NCBI GenBank assembly: GCA_964626595.1
Contig: CAZVFU010000038.1
Location: 1 to 21,638, forward strand
Reading direction: 5' to 3'
Source of the DNA: JAWLFI01 sp964626595
GTDB lineage: Bacteria > Bacteroidota > Bacteroidia > Chitinophagales > Saprospiraceae
Length of the DNA: 21,638 nt
The notes under the pieces are model-generated. The model saw nothing but the letters and a program-made list of their open reading frames with translations. It did not search any database and had not been told where the DNA came from. The translations under genes and the position numbers were made by a program. The number at the start of each line of letters is the position of its first letter. Within the stretch, counting starts at the first letter, position 1. This document shows, in pieces, positions 8,221-15,775 of this stretch.

Positions 8221-8970
8221 ATGAAGCGATTATGTACCCTATTAATAGGACTATTGCTCGGCGTTTTGCTTTTTATGATGCCGTCATGCGTTCACGATCC
8301 CATTTATGATATCGATGATAACATGAATGACACGATGGATATAGATACCACAGATACCGATACAACAATGATGGGAGATCCTTGTGATCCGGGGAAAGTC
8401 TATTTTGAGCGGGATATTTTACCTTTACTCCAAACGAATTGCGCCTTTAGTGGATGTCATAATGAGGAGAGTGCGCAAGATGGGGTGATTCTGACTACTT
8501 ATGAACAAGTCATAAACTCCGGAGTGGTTACCCCTTTTCGTCTGGACAACAGCGATTTGTACGAAGTGTTAACGGATGAGGACGAAGATGATCGCATGCC
8601 GCCTCCACCAGCTCAGAGACTCTCTGTAGAAGAGATACAGCTCGTCTCAAATTGGATATTACAGGGTGCAACCAATGATAGTTGCGATTATGAAATAGAT
8701 TGTAATACCGACAATATTCGCTTTAGTGTGGAAATCCAGACGATTTTAGAAAGTGGTTGTATTTCGTGCCATAATGCATCTTTACCATCTGCAGGAATAC
8801 GTTTAGATAGTTATGATCAAGTTGTTCAACAAGTAGATCGGGGGCGTTTGTTGGGAGCGATTCGCTGGGAAGCCGGGTATGTCAACATGCCCTTTGGAGG
8901 GGTCCAACTTAGTGATTGTGCTATCGAACAAATGGAATTATGGATAGATGACGGAATGCCTAATAATTAA
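8221..8970 (+). CDS. Lipoprotein with two c-type-cytochrome-like domains
   Basis: A 249-residue lipoprotein. The signal peptide ends in a lipobox-like MPSC with C23 as the lipidated residue, followed by a strongly acidic linker (DIDDNMNDTMDIDTTDTD) typical of Bacteroidota surface or envelope lipoproteins. Two tandem copies of a small cytochrome-like domain (planctomycete-cytochrome type) follow. The first (about 58-150) has CAFSGCH (C74, C79, H80), an expanded CX4CH motif, with RMPPP (M126) as the likely distal ligand. The second (about 165-249) has a standard CISCH (C180, C183, H184) and NMPFGG (M223). Each ends in a W(I)-G helix such as LVSNWILQGA. Haem attachment is predicted from motifs, not shown. 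It heads the five-gene operon and is 3 bases from the next gene, which repeats its second domain. An envelope electron-transfer role is likely; partner and substrate are unknown. Confidence 0.8.
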   Translation: MKRLCTLLIGLLLGVLLFMMPSCVHDPIYDIDDNMNDTMDIDTTDTDTTMMGDPCDPGKVYFERDILPLLQTNCAFSGCHNEESAQDGVILTTYEQVINSGVVTPFRLDNSDLYEVLTDEDEDDRMPPPPAQRLSVEEIQLVSNWILQGATNDSCDYEIDCNTDNIRFSVEIQTILESGCISCHNASLPSAGIRLDSYDQVVQQVDRGRLLGAIRWEAGYVNMPFGGVQLSDCAIEQMELWIDDGMPNN

Positions 8971-8973
8971 AAC

Positions 8974-9333
8974 ATGATAAGATACGTCCTATTTTTATTT
9001 CCCCTATTCCTTTTGAGCTCCTGTTACTACGATGTTGAGGAGGTGCTTTACGCAGGTGAAGAATGCAATGTGGATAATGTGAGCTATGAAGGGGATATCC
9101 GTCTTATTTTGGACAATCATTGTATGATTTGCCATAATGCATCGAGTAATTTTGGTAATGTTAAATTAGAAACTTATGAGCAGGTGTCTGTTCAGGTTGA
9201 AAGTGGAACATTATTGGGTGTGGTACGGCACGATCCTGGGTTTTCCCCTATGCCGCAGGGGAATCCTAAAATTCCAGAATGTCAAATTCGACAAATTGAA
9301 GCCTGGATAGATAATGGCTATCCACAAAACTAA
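8974..9333 (+). CDS. Single-domain c-type-cytochrome-like lipoprotein
   Basis: A 119-residue lipoprotein with lipobox LSSC (C17) and a short acidic stretch after it (YYDVEEVLYAGEE). One cytochrome-like domain follows: CMICH (C50, C53, H54), then the FGNVKLETYEQVSVQVESG segment, and FSPMPQG (M93) as the likely distal haem ligand. The end (CQIRQIEAWIDNGYPQN) matches the C-terminal domain of the preceding protein very closely (CAIEQMELWIDDGMPNN), so the two genes probably arose by duplication. It lies 3 bases after the upstream stop and 2 bases before the next gene, so it is certainly co-transcribed. The haem motif makes a c-type cytochrome likely, but the domain is smaller than a classical class I cytochrome c. 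Confidence 0.8.
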   Translation: MIRYVLFLFPLFLLSSCYYDVEEVLYAGEECNVDNVSYEGDIRLILDNHCMICHNASSNFGNVKLETYEQVSVQVESGTLLGVVRHDPGFSPMPQGNPKIPECQIRQIEAWIDNGYPQN

Positions 9334-9335
9334 GA

Positions 9336-9752
9336 ATGATGAAAATAAGAAATGTACTGATTATACTTCTTGTAGCTGTCGTGATCGGCGGCATTATTGG
9401 GTACAAACAATACAATAAGCCACATAGAGATTTGATGTCAGAGAAGGTGAGCGCTCAAATGACCGCACAGGAATTATTTTCTGCTTACGAAGAAGATGAA
9501 TCCCAGGCTAACGAGCAATACCTCGATGAAATGGTGGAAATTACGGGTACCATTGAAAGAGTAAATATAGAACAAGAAAAATCAACCTTACAATTACAAA
9601 CTGAAGATATGATGGCCGGTATTATTTGTGAATTCGAAGCCGGCGCATTAAAAAACATCCCAGCAGAAGGGGAAAAGATTACGGTACGCGGAATTTGCAC
9701 CGGCAAGCTGATGGACGTCGTGCTGGTGCGCTGCATTATAATGAACTCCTAA
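9336..9752 (+). CDS. Membrane-anchored OB-fold protein (tRNA_anti-like family)
   Basis: A 138-residue protein with one N-terminal membrane helix (about 6-23) that is probably an uncleaved anchor. A soluble domain (about 45-138) follows with the OB-fold pattern of the tRNA_anti-like family: YLDEMVEITGTIERVN, then LQLQTEDMMAGIICEFE, then GEKITVRGICTGKLMDVVLVRCII. The family name comes from fold similarity only; exported Bacteroidota members are not expected to bind tRNA. The cysteines in GIICEFE, RGICTG and VRCII are a recurrent feature and could bind a metal or form disulfides; this is inference. It sits between the cytochrome lipoprotein and the second YceI gene, with gaps of 2 and 13 bases. 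ATG 9336 and ATG 9339 are both possible starts. Confidence 0.75.
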   Translation: MMKIRNVLIILLVAVVIGGIIGYKQYNKPHRDLMSEKVSAQMTAQELFSAYEEDESQANEQYLDEMVEITGTIERVNIEQEKSTLQLQTEDMMAGIICEFEAGALKNIPAEGEKITVRGICTGKLMDVVLVRCIIMNS

Positions 9753-9765
9753 AACAACAAACAAA

Positions 9766-10317
9766 ATGAAAACAATAATCATTAGCGGGATATTCATCCT
9801 TATTGGAAGTATATCCACAGTAGAAGCCCAAAAATACTTTACGCGAGAAGCCCAGGTCTCTTTTTTTAGTGAGGCCCCTATGGAAAAAATAGAAGCACAT
9901 AACGGAACCGGGACATGCGTCGTAGATTTTTCTCAGCAACGCATGGAGTTTGCTGTACTTATAAAAGCATTTCAATTTGAGAAAGCTTTGATGCAGGAGC
10001 ACTTTAATGAAAACTATATGGAAAGTCATAAATTTCCAAAGGCGACCTTCAAGGGGCAAATTATTGAGCCTGAAAATATAGAAATGAAGCCCGAAGCTCA
10101 GGATGTACAAGTGAAAGGGACAATGACTATTCATGGCGTGGAGCGAGAAATTACAGCGCCAGGGAAAATTCTCTTCACTGGTGATAAAGTATCGGTCTCG
10201 TCGACCTTTGTCGTCGCGGTAAAAGACTACGAAATTGAAATTCCTGCAGTCGTACGTGAAAATATAGCAAAGGAGGTAGAAATTACAGTGGAGGCCAATC
10301 TCGAGCCTTTAAAATAA
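9766..10317 (+). CDS. YceI-like periplasmic lipid-binding protein (second paralogue)
   Basis: A 183-residue exported protein: signal peptide 1-21 (ending STVEAQ), then one YceI-like lipocalin domain. Signatures include REAQVSFFSEAPMEKIEA, QEHFNENYMESHKFPKATFKG and GTMTIHGVEREIT. It shares HFNENYMES and the IHGVE strand with the divergent YceI protein at 7497-8060, and both keep the DYEI.IP segment near the C-terminus (DYDIRIP in the other). YceI proteins carry isoprenoid lipids, and a quinone or polyprenol ligand would suit a redox operon. It lies 13 bases after the OB-fold gene and 3 bases before the DUF5777-like gene. Confidence 0.88.
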   Translation: MKTIIISGIFILIGSISTVEAQKYFTREAQVSFFSEAPMEKIEAHNGTGTCVVDFSQQRMEFAVLIKAFQFEKALMQEHFNENYMESHKFPKATFKGQIIEPENIEMKPEAQDVQVKGTMTIHGVEREITAPGKILFTGDKVSVSSTFVVAVKDYEIEIPAVVRENIAKEVEITVEANLEPLK

Positions 10318-10320
10318 AAG

Positions 10321-11223
10321 ATGAATATGACATTGCGGAGCATTGTTTTAATTTTTGCTACCACGCTGACTTCAATCTCGGCGATATTGGCACAGGAAGA
10401 TTTACTATCTCTTTTAGGTGAAGACGAGGAGACAGTAGATTATGCCTTTGCGAGTTTTAAGACCAATCGGGTGATCAATTTGCATTCGCTTGAAAACACC
10501 TCGGCGGGGGTGCTAGATATCAAAATTTCACATCGTTTTGGCATGGTAAACACGGGCTTTTACGAGCTCTTCGGTCTGGATGCCGCGAGTATACGGATTG
10601 GAGGGGATTACGGCTTGACTGAAAATATGATGATCGGTATCGGTCGAAGTAGTTTTGAAAAGACCTATGATGGTTATGTGAAGTATCGCCTTCTGAGACA
10701 GAGTTCCGGAGCGAAAGTAATGCCCATTACGCTATCCTACTTTACAAGTATAGCGGTGACCGGAACACGTTGGCCCAATCCTGCCAGAGAAAATTACTTT
10801 TCCTCGCGGCTTTTTTATACCCATCAGCTCATCGTCGGGCGTAAATTTAGCGAAGCATTTAGCCTTCAATTAAGTCCTACACTAGTTCATCGAAATCTGG
10901 TAGAAACGGAACAAGAAGCGCATGACGTTTTTTCCTTGGGTATGGGAACGCGCTTAAAGTTGACCAAACGCATGGCCCTCAACCTTGAATATATTTATGT
11001 GTTTCCCGATCAACTTGAGCCGGGGTATCGAAATTCACTATCTATTGGTCTGGATATAGAAACAGGCGGTCACGTTTTTCAATTGCACTTTACCAATTCC
11101 ACTTCAATGATTGAGAAAGGTTTTATCACGGAAACGACCGGAGATTGGGGAGGTGGAGGAGTTCATTTTGGATTTAATGTGAGTCGGGTATTTACGATTC
11201 GCCGGCCGAATATAAAGGATTGA
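10321..11223 (+). CDS. DUF5777-like outer-membrane beta-barrel protein
   Basis: A 300-residue protein with a signal peptide (1-24, ending AILAQ) and a body of alternating amphipathic strands. The opening YAFASFKTNRVINLHSLENTSAGVLDIKISHRFG and the central SIRIGGDYGLTENMMIGIGRSSFEKTYDGYVKYRLL match the DUF5777 family of Bacteroidota outer-membrane proteins as I remember it. The late GHVFQLHFTNSTSM segment is also typical. It is the last gene of the cytochrome-OB-YceI operon, 3 bases after the YceI stop. It is presumably a barrel partner of the redox lipoproteins, but its function is not established. No clear Rho-independent terminator was seen in the 138 bases after it. Confidence 0.8.
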   Translation: MNMTLRSIVLIFATTLTSISAILAQEDLLSLLGEDEETVDYAFASFKTNRVINLHSLENTSAGVLDIKISHRFGMVNTGFYELFGLDAASIRIGGDYGLTENMMIGIGRSSFEKTYDGYVKYRLLRQSSGAKVMPITLSYFTSIAVTGTRWPNPARENYFSSRLFYTHQLIVGRKFSEAFSLQLSPTLVHRNLVETEQEAHDVFSLGMGTRLKLTKRMALNLEYIYVFPDQLEPGYRNSLSIGLDIETGGHVFQLHFTNSTSMIEKGFITETTGDWGGGGVHFGFNVSRVFTIRRPNIKD

Positions 11224-11361
11224 CCTTTCTAAGGGGACAGATAGGTGTAAAACTCACCCCGAGGGAGGAGGTAACTATTACTAGGTATGTCGAAGGTAAG
11301 ATCATAAGAAATTGATCTATGCACACGCTGCTTTTTATCTGTTATAACAAAAGGAAGATAG

Positions 11362-12051
11362 CTATAAGCTAAAACGGAACCCAGTAGAAACCCTCACTTT
11401 ATTGTTGTAAAAATCTTTATCTCCCAAAAAACTTTCATAGCCGTATGTTTGAATGTAAGTGATTCCCAACATGATATGGATGTGTTTATTTTTTTTACTC
11501 ACCTGATATAAAATCTGAGAGCCCAATTCCGAGCAAAGAGCAAAACCCGCATCATTTCCTTCTTGGAGCAGATCTTCCCAAACACTTGTCCTTGACCCAT
11601 CCGGAGTAAAGCGGTCTTCTCCTCTCAGGTAAAATCCAGCACCAAGTTGACCAAAAGACACTGGAAACCTAAGCGCTATTCGTTTGTTTTTCAGTTTCAT
11701 GGAGTATGCCGCTTCTAAGCCAAGATACCCGTGATCTGCACCCAAGATTAAAGTCGATTTACCGTTGTAAGTTTCGCCCTCGGGTAATTCTAAGAAATAA
11801 TCATCATGGGCATTAATAGGGCCGCTTCTACCATAATATCTGATTCCCAGATCCCACTTCCCGTTATTAGAACGAATGCCTAAACTAAAACCAACAGCAT
11901 TGCCGACATTGTTCTTCAACAACATGGCAGAATATTCGGGTTGGAAATAAAACCCTACATTCTTACCCGTCGGATCATCAGATTGTTGAGAAAAGACGGG
12001 GGTATTTATACACGCAAGAAATAAAACAATTATTGTTTTTTGGAACCTCAT
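11362..12051 (-). CDS. Outer-membrane beta-barrel-like hypothetical protein
   Basis: 229 residues with a signal peptide (1-21, ending PVFSQ). The rest alternates hydrophobic and polar residues in strand-sized pieces (VGFYFQPEYSAMLLKNN, GFSLGIRSNNGKWDLGIRYYG, HIMLGITYIQTYGY) and ends in a strand closing FRFSL. This suggests a small outer-membrane barrel, but I cannot place it in a named family. It is the second gene of a minus-strand pair, starting 20 bases after the upstream gene stops. There is no visible enzymatic motif. Confidence 0.65.
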   Translation of the reverse strand: MRFQKTIIVLFLACINTPVFSQQSDDPTGKNVGFYFQPEYSAMLLKNNVGNAVGFSLGIRSNNGKWDLGIRYYGRSGPINAHDDYFLELPEGETYNGKSTLILGADHGYLGLEAAYSMKLKNKRIALRFPVSFGQLGAGFYLRGEDRFTPDGSRTSVWEDLLQEGNDAGFALCSELGSQILYQVSKKNKHIHIMLGITYIQTYGYESFLGDKDFYNNKVRVSTGFRFSL

Positions 12052-12071
12052 AATGTTTAGTTTAGATGGTC

Positions 12072-12746
12072 TTAGAAGTTAAAAAAGGAAAAGAATCCGT
12101 CAGACGGTTGGCCAAAAAAGACCTGATAACCTAAGGATATTTGGTTAAAATATTTCATGGTATCACCACTAGCTCCGTTCATGGGCCCTGAGTATGCTCT
12201 CAGCGCGATAGAGTGATTATTTATGCTGTAGGATAAGCCGGCAAGAACGATTGCGGAAGGTAATTGTTCGTCTAGTATTTGATTTTTTTGAAGCTGCATA
12301 GCAGTCCTGAACATGGCGCCAGTATGAAGTGTTAATCTATCGGATAATTTCAGGGCGACAAGGATATTTGGATCAAATTCTAGTCCGCTTGTAGACTCGG
12401 CCAATTCAGGATTTTCTTCATTAGATAAATAACGGTAACTACTCGTTAAGTTAAAGTTCAGACTATACTTTTCTGTTTCTTTCATCTTAAATCCTAACAC
12501 AAAGCCACCAAAGAAGGTGCTACCTTCAGAAATTGCTATCGCATCAACAAACCGGTACTTGATTTGACTATAGCGAAGCTGTAAACCTGCGCTAAATTTA
12601 TCTGTCCACTGATGTTGCAACCATACCGTTTCCATGTGCTCATCATTATTACTAACACCAACACTAAGGCCGGCGACAGACTGTGAGCTTACTTCCAGAG
12701 CTATTAAAAATAGAAAGGCGATGAACAAGTTGTATTTAAAGAACAT
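12072..12746 (-). CDS. Outer-membrane beta-barrel-like hypothetical protein
   Basis: 224 residues with a signal peptide (1-21, ending EVSSQ) and strand-rich composition (FSAGLQLRYSQIKYRF, YSLNFNLTSSYRYL, ISLGYQVFFG). It ends in FFNF, and a terminal aromatic is typical of proteins inserted by the BAM machinery. It lies directly upstream of the gene at 11362-12051 and is probably co-transcribed with it. The two are not obvious sequence repeats of each other. The family was not recognised; function unknown. Confidence 0.65.
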   Translation of the reverse strand: MFFKYNLFIAFLFLIALEVSSQSVAGLSVGVSNNDEHMETVWLQHQWTDKFSAGLQLRYSQIKYRFVDAIAISEGSTFFGGFVLGFKMKETEKYSLNFNLTSSYRYLSNEENPELAESTSGLEFDPNILVALKLSDRLTLHTGAMFRTAMQLQKNQILDEQLPSAIVLAGLSYSINNHSIALRAYSGPMNGASGDTMKYFNQISLGYQVFFGQPSDGFFSFFNF

Positions 12747-13300
12747 AGATTTTGTTTTTCTTTTGACAAAGAAATAACATTATTCCTCTATTTTTCTGAA
12801 CCTATGTTAAGAAATGAGTGCGAATAGTTATTGGCCGGAATTATTCATAAAGCTCACATAAGTTAAGGGATGTTAAAATGGTAATTAACTAGAAGTAAAC
12901 TTTTTATCCAAGACGTAACCCTCGAACTCATTAAAATCTAAAAAAAAACAAATTTGAGTATTACAAATTCCAAATTTGCTCACTTGTAAAACATGTAAGT
13001 CATTATAAATGAATGATTTGAATAAAAATTGACCCGTAGGGCGAAAATTGCTTGAATTTTTTCGGGTTAGGTTAACCTGCATAAATAGTAAAAGTTAGGA
13101 AGAACAGGCTTGAACTTGCAAAAAATATATTAAAAGAGAGGAGTTCAGGAAAGATCTGATCCTAGAAAAAAGTCAAATAAGCATATAAAAAGTTGACTGT
13201 TATAATAAAAAAGCAATGCGCTACTTTTTTTAGTAGATCAATTAGCAATGTTTTGATAGAGTCCGAGCCAGCAGTGAGGCAAGGTATTGCTTGTCACATC
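12747..13300. other. Non-coding AT-rich stretch with paired CAAATTTG palindromes
   Basis: About 550 bases between the start of the barrel pair and the end of the Crp/Fnr gene. The 8-base palindrome CAAATTTG occurs twice (12949-12956 and 12971-12978), 22 bases apart, that is, about two helical turns. They could be operator half-sites for the barrel operon, whose start is about 200 bases away. A 65-codon minus-strand frame (12885-13082) has no protein-like features. Confidence 0.35.
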
Positions 13301-13867
13301 TCAGGACATGATTTTCTTTCTTATTCTGCTCAGTGCAACATCTGTAATGCCCAAATAAGAAGCAATGAGATAAAGAGGCACCTCAGAAATTAGTTTGGGT
13401 CTGCGTTCTAATAATTCCAGGTATCGTTGTTCGGCAGATAATGTAATTAATGATTCCAACCTTTTTGTAATATTTAAATAGGCCGCCTCTGTTTGACGAG
13501 CCGCCAATTCTTTTAATTCTGGTATAGAACGATAAGACTTTTCTAAATCATGAAATGAAATGGATTGATACTTACAATCCGTTATGGCTTTCAAAGAATA
13601 CCTAGCAGGCTTTGAGGTGATGAAACTTTCGTAAACTGATGCAAAACTGTAAGCGAAAATAAAATCCTTGATAAAGGTCTTATTTTCTCTTTCGTATAAC
13701 ATAGCGACGCATCCTCTTTCCAAAAACAATAGTTTTCTACAAACTGTTTTTTGTTCTACGATATACTCCCCAGCCTCTGCAGTCATTTCCTTGAATTTGA
13801 GGCCTAAATCAGCTAACTCTTGAGCCGACAGAGAAGTATTCTTTGCAAGGTATTCCTGAATCTTCAT
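13301..13867 (-). CDS. Crp/Fnr-family transcriptional regulator
   Basis: 188 residues, the usual length of Bacteroidota Crp/Fnr regulators. The N-terminal cyclic-nucleotide-binding-like beta-roll (about 15-115) shows AGEYIVEQKTVCRKLLFLERGCVAMLYE, and the FIKDFIFAYSFASVYESFIT segment replaces the phosphate-binding cassette. The canonical cAMP-contacting residues are missing, so cAMP is an unlikely ligand. A long helix (about 117-150) leads to a compact helix-turn-helix at about 163-187 (PLYLIASYLGITDVALSRIRKK), shorter than in E. coli Crp. There is no 4Fe-4S cysteine cluster as in Fnr. The gene stands alone. An inverted repeat lies about 60 bases upstream of its start and may be an autoregulatory site. 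Family call firm; signal and targets unknown. Confidence 0.88.
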   Translation of the reverse strand: MKIQEYLAKNTSLSAQELADLGLKFKEMTAEAGEYIVEQKTVCRKLLFLERGCVAMLYERENKTFIKDFIFAYSFASVYESFITSKPARYSLKAITDCKYQSISFHDLEKSYRSIPELKELAARQTEAAYLNITKRLESLITLSAEQRYLELLERRPKLISEVPLYLIASYLGITDVALSRIRKKIMS

Positions 13868-13924
13868 TGATGTAGATTATTATTTTATCATTACCCGTCC
13901 AAAACGATATTAAGGATTAGAAAA

Positions 13925-13944
13925 ATGATATGGACATTTATCAT
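13925..13944. promoter_or_regulatory. Inverted repeat upstream of the Crp/Fnr gene
   Basis: ATGATA-N8-TATCAT, a perfect 6+6 dyad 58-77 bases upstream of the regulator start. Its 20-base length suits a Crp-type dimer, but half-sites this AT-rich arise easily by chance. Confidence 0.25.
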
Positions 13945-14240
13945 AAATTAGGGGTGATCAAACAAACTACCATGCCAAGACCAAAAATAACTCTTTTTTA
14001 TTATAAGTCCCAGTTGTTAGAGTGTGTTTCGGTTATAATGGTTATAAACTAAGCATCAATTTGATGATCTTTCAATGGGAATTAATAATGGGATTCATGT
14101 ATCCGAAAAAATCATGCATTTTTCGCCTTGCAAGCTGAAGCTTTCGCTTTGTCTTATTTGACTACAATTACGCTCAAGAGTGAAAGTCAGAGCTTATTAT
14201 TCACACTGCATTATTTTGAAAGATCGCTCAAATTCTAGGG

Positions 14241-14443
14241 GTGCCCATTGCATATTCCGGAGGCCATTGTGCCACCTATTCCGGTGATGTTGTGCCACTC
14301 ATTCCGGAGGTCATTGTGCNNNNNNNNNNNNNNNNNNNNNNNNNNNNNNNNNNNNNNNNNNNNNNNNNNNNNNNNNNNNNNNNNNNNNNNNNNNNNNNNN
14401 NNNNNNNNNNNNNNNNNNNCATTGTGCCACTTCCATGGGTCAC
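14241..14443 (+). repeat. Tandem ~23-24-base repeats, IS21-like terminal repeats, interrupted by a gap
   Basis: Units built on TGTGCCAC-(C/T)(T/C)-ATTCCGG-(T/A)G recur at a 23-24 base period: a degenerate unit at about 14242-14265, then 14266-14288, 14290-14312, one cut by the gap from 14313, and one after the gap from 14420 (CATTGTGCCACTTCC). Bacteroidota IS21-family elements carry multiple subterminal repeats of this TGTGCCAC...ATTCCGG kind, as I remember them. All visible units point the same way, including the one after the gap, so an intact element with an inverted right end is not proven. A solo end or relic array is equally possible. Confidence 0.5.
14320..14419. other. Assembly gap of 100 N
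   Basis: Exactly 100 unknown bases, the conventional length for a scaffold gap of unspecified size. It sits inside the repeat array, so repeat collapse or an unresolved insertion sequence is the likely cause. The true length may be from tens of bases to a few kilobases. Confidence 0.95.
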
Positions 14444-14841
14444 AGGTAATTTACAACAGATTAGCGATAGGAAAAACAACGAGTAAACCTTTTAATAGCG
14501 GCAACATCAGGAGTCGGCGGTATGAGGTGTTTGTTGGGCTTTATTTCGTTCAATTTGATAAATATGTTCTCTCTTAGAAAAAAATACTCACTAGACTCTC
14601 AAAAGCGTATATTCATGAGGTCACTGTCCCACGCATTTTGGTTGGTCTGCCCATAGAAGATTTGAGAAACTGCTTAGAGGAACTGGCGGATAAAATAAAA
14701 ATTTGCCGCCGCCAAGCCAGATATTTTTATAATCATAGGACTGATGTGGAAATACGACACTCAGGACTTTTCTTGAAAACGAGGCTACATTTTTGTGCAC
14801 CAAAATTGTTTTGAGCTGTTGTGATACCTTATATTAAAGAG

Positions 14842-14857
14842 TCTAATGAACATTAGA
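14842..14857. promoter_or_regulatory. Perfect 7+7 dyad upstream of the TspO-like gene
   Basis: TCTAATG-AA-CATTAGA, 36 bases before the ATG of the next gene. The position and symmetry suggest an operator; no regulator can be assigned. Confidence 0.35.
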
Positions 14858-14892
14858 GAAATCTTTATAACTTGAGCAGATAATACATCCTC

Positions 14893-15687
14893 ATGAAGCA
14901 ATTGATTTTTCTAATTTTAAATACTCTTAGCTTCCTGTTTGCATTACTTATGAACTATTTATCAGGAACGGGAAAAATAAATGGGTTGACGGTAGGAGAA
15001 GTAAGTGCCAACTATGAAAACCTCTTTACTCCGGCCGGGTATGCTTTTACCATTTGGGGCTTGATTTATCTATTATTGATTGCTTTTGTAGGGTATCAAT
15101 GGAATGTATGGTTTAAACGTAAACAGGATGAAGTCCTAACCCAAGTTGGGATCTGGTTTACCTTATCAAATGTAGCCAACGGAGCCTGGATTTTTGCGTG
15201 GATGCACTTACAACTTGAGTTTTCCATTCTCATTATGTTCGTATTACTTTTTTCATTGATCGTCCTGACTTTGCGGTTACGTCTCGAAATATGGGATGCT
15301 CCAGTACGGATTATATTTTTTGTTTGGTGGCCGATTTGCATTTATTTAGGATGGATTATTGTAGCTACAGTCGCAAATTTTTCAGCCTGGCTGGTGAGTA
15401 TAGGATGGAGAGGAGGTTTTATAAGCGAAACCTATTGGGCTCTTTTTATGATAGGCATGGCCACGGCCATTTACGTCTATCTCATTTTTAATCGAAATAT
15501 GAGGGAGGCAGCCATGGTTGGGGTATGGGCATTCATTGCTATTGCAGTAAAACAATGGGAAATGAATAGTTTGGTGGTGTATGGAGCATTAACTGGTGCG
15601 AGTATTCTCTTCCTTTACAGTACTTGGCATAGCTTTAAAAACAGAAGGATGTCTCCGATTAATAAATTAAGAAGAGGAGAGTTTTGA
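14893..15687 (+). CDS. TspO/MBR-like tryptophan-rich membrane protein (long form)
   Basis: 264 residues, almost all membrane-embedded, with about eight hydrophobic segments (near 3-21, 48-68, 84-104, 108-128, 139-162, 180-199, 206-220 and 227-245). The TPAGYAFTIWGLIYLLL motif (46-62), the SNVANGAWIFAW segment (92-103) and many tryptophans match proteins usually annotated as tryptophan-rich sensory or TspO/MBR-like. Classical TspO has about 160 residues and five helices and binds porphyrins and cholesterol. This one is about 100 residues longer, so porphyrin binding should not be assumed. The ATG at 14893 opens directly on the first helix. A hairpin terminator follows, shared with the convergent esterase gene. 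The family link is fair; the function is open. Confidence 0.7.
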   Translation: MKQLIFLILNTLSFLFALLMNYLSGTGKINGLTVGEVSANYENLFTPAGYAFTIWGLIYLLLIAFVGYQWNVWFKRKQDEVLTQVGIWFTLSNVANGAWIFAWMHLQLEFSILIMFVLLFSLIVLTLRLRLEIWDAPVRIIFFVWWPICIYLGWIIVATVANFSAWLVSIGWRGGFISETYWALFMIGMATAIYVYLIFNRNMREAAMVGVWAFIAIAVKQWEMNSLVVYGALTGASILFLYSTWHSFKNRRMSPINKLRRGEF

Positions 15688-15721
15688 AGTCAGCACTTTC
15701 ATCTTTATGGTTTGAATAAGC

Positions 15722-15760
15722 TAACGTTTAGTATATGAGCCGTTTTAATGGCTTATATAC
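15722..15760 (+). repeat. TAACG-TTAGTATATGAG motif plus hairpin, copy 1
   Basis: TAACGTTTAGTATATGAG at 15722-15739 matches the copy at 18727-18744 in 17 of 18 bases. The motif runs into the stem of the terminator above. A related copy lies on the opposite strand near 18838-18855. Confidence 0.5.
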
Positions 15761-15767
15761 ATTTTTA
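15731..15767 (+). terminator. Hairpin terminator after the TspO-like gene
   Basis: An 11-base-pair stem, GTATATGAGCC (15731-15741) with GGCTTATATAC (15750-15760), one G-U pair, loop GTTTTAAT, followed by ATTTTTA. It lies 43 bases after the stop, between convergent genes. Its left arm is part of the recurring TAACGTTTAGTATATGAG motif. Confidence 0.7.
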
Positions 15768-15775
15768 CCATTCGT

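Larger units (their letters stand above)
13868..14892. other. Non-coding kilobase containing an assembly gap
   Basis: No plausible gene was seen between the Crp/Fnr start and the TspO-like gene. The notable contents are the tandem repeats, the run of N and two short dyads, listed separately. The flank to the right of the gap (14444-14840) has no recognisable coding content and could be decayed insertion-sequence DNA; this is speculative. Confidence 0.4.

Noticed and set aside
11224..11361. Possible terminator after the DUF5777-like gene
   Set aside because: Only weak GGTG/CACC and GGGG/CCCC pairings are present and no T run follows.
12885..13082. 65-codon minus-strand reading frame
   Set aside because: No signal peptide, domain or operon context; it lies in AT-rich intergenic DNA and I could not match it to any family.
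14241..14319. Possible CRISPR array
   Set aside because: The period of 23-24 bases leaves no room for spacers; the units are contiguous imperfect tandem repeats.
14241..14577. Reading frames spanning the run of N
   Set aside because: They exist only because unknown bases do not produce stop codons; the visible parts are repeat DNA.
14621..14803. 60-codon minus-strand frame right of the gap
   Set aside because: No family resemblance or neighbours supporting it; treated as non-coding.
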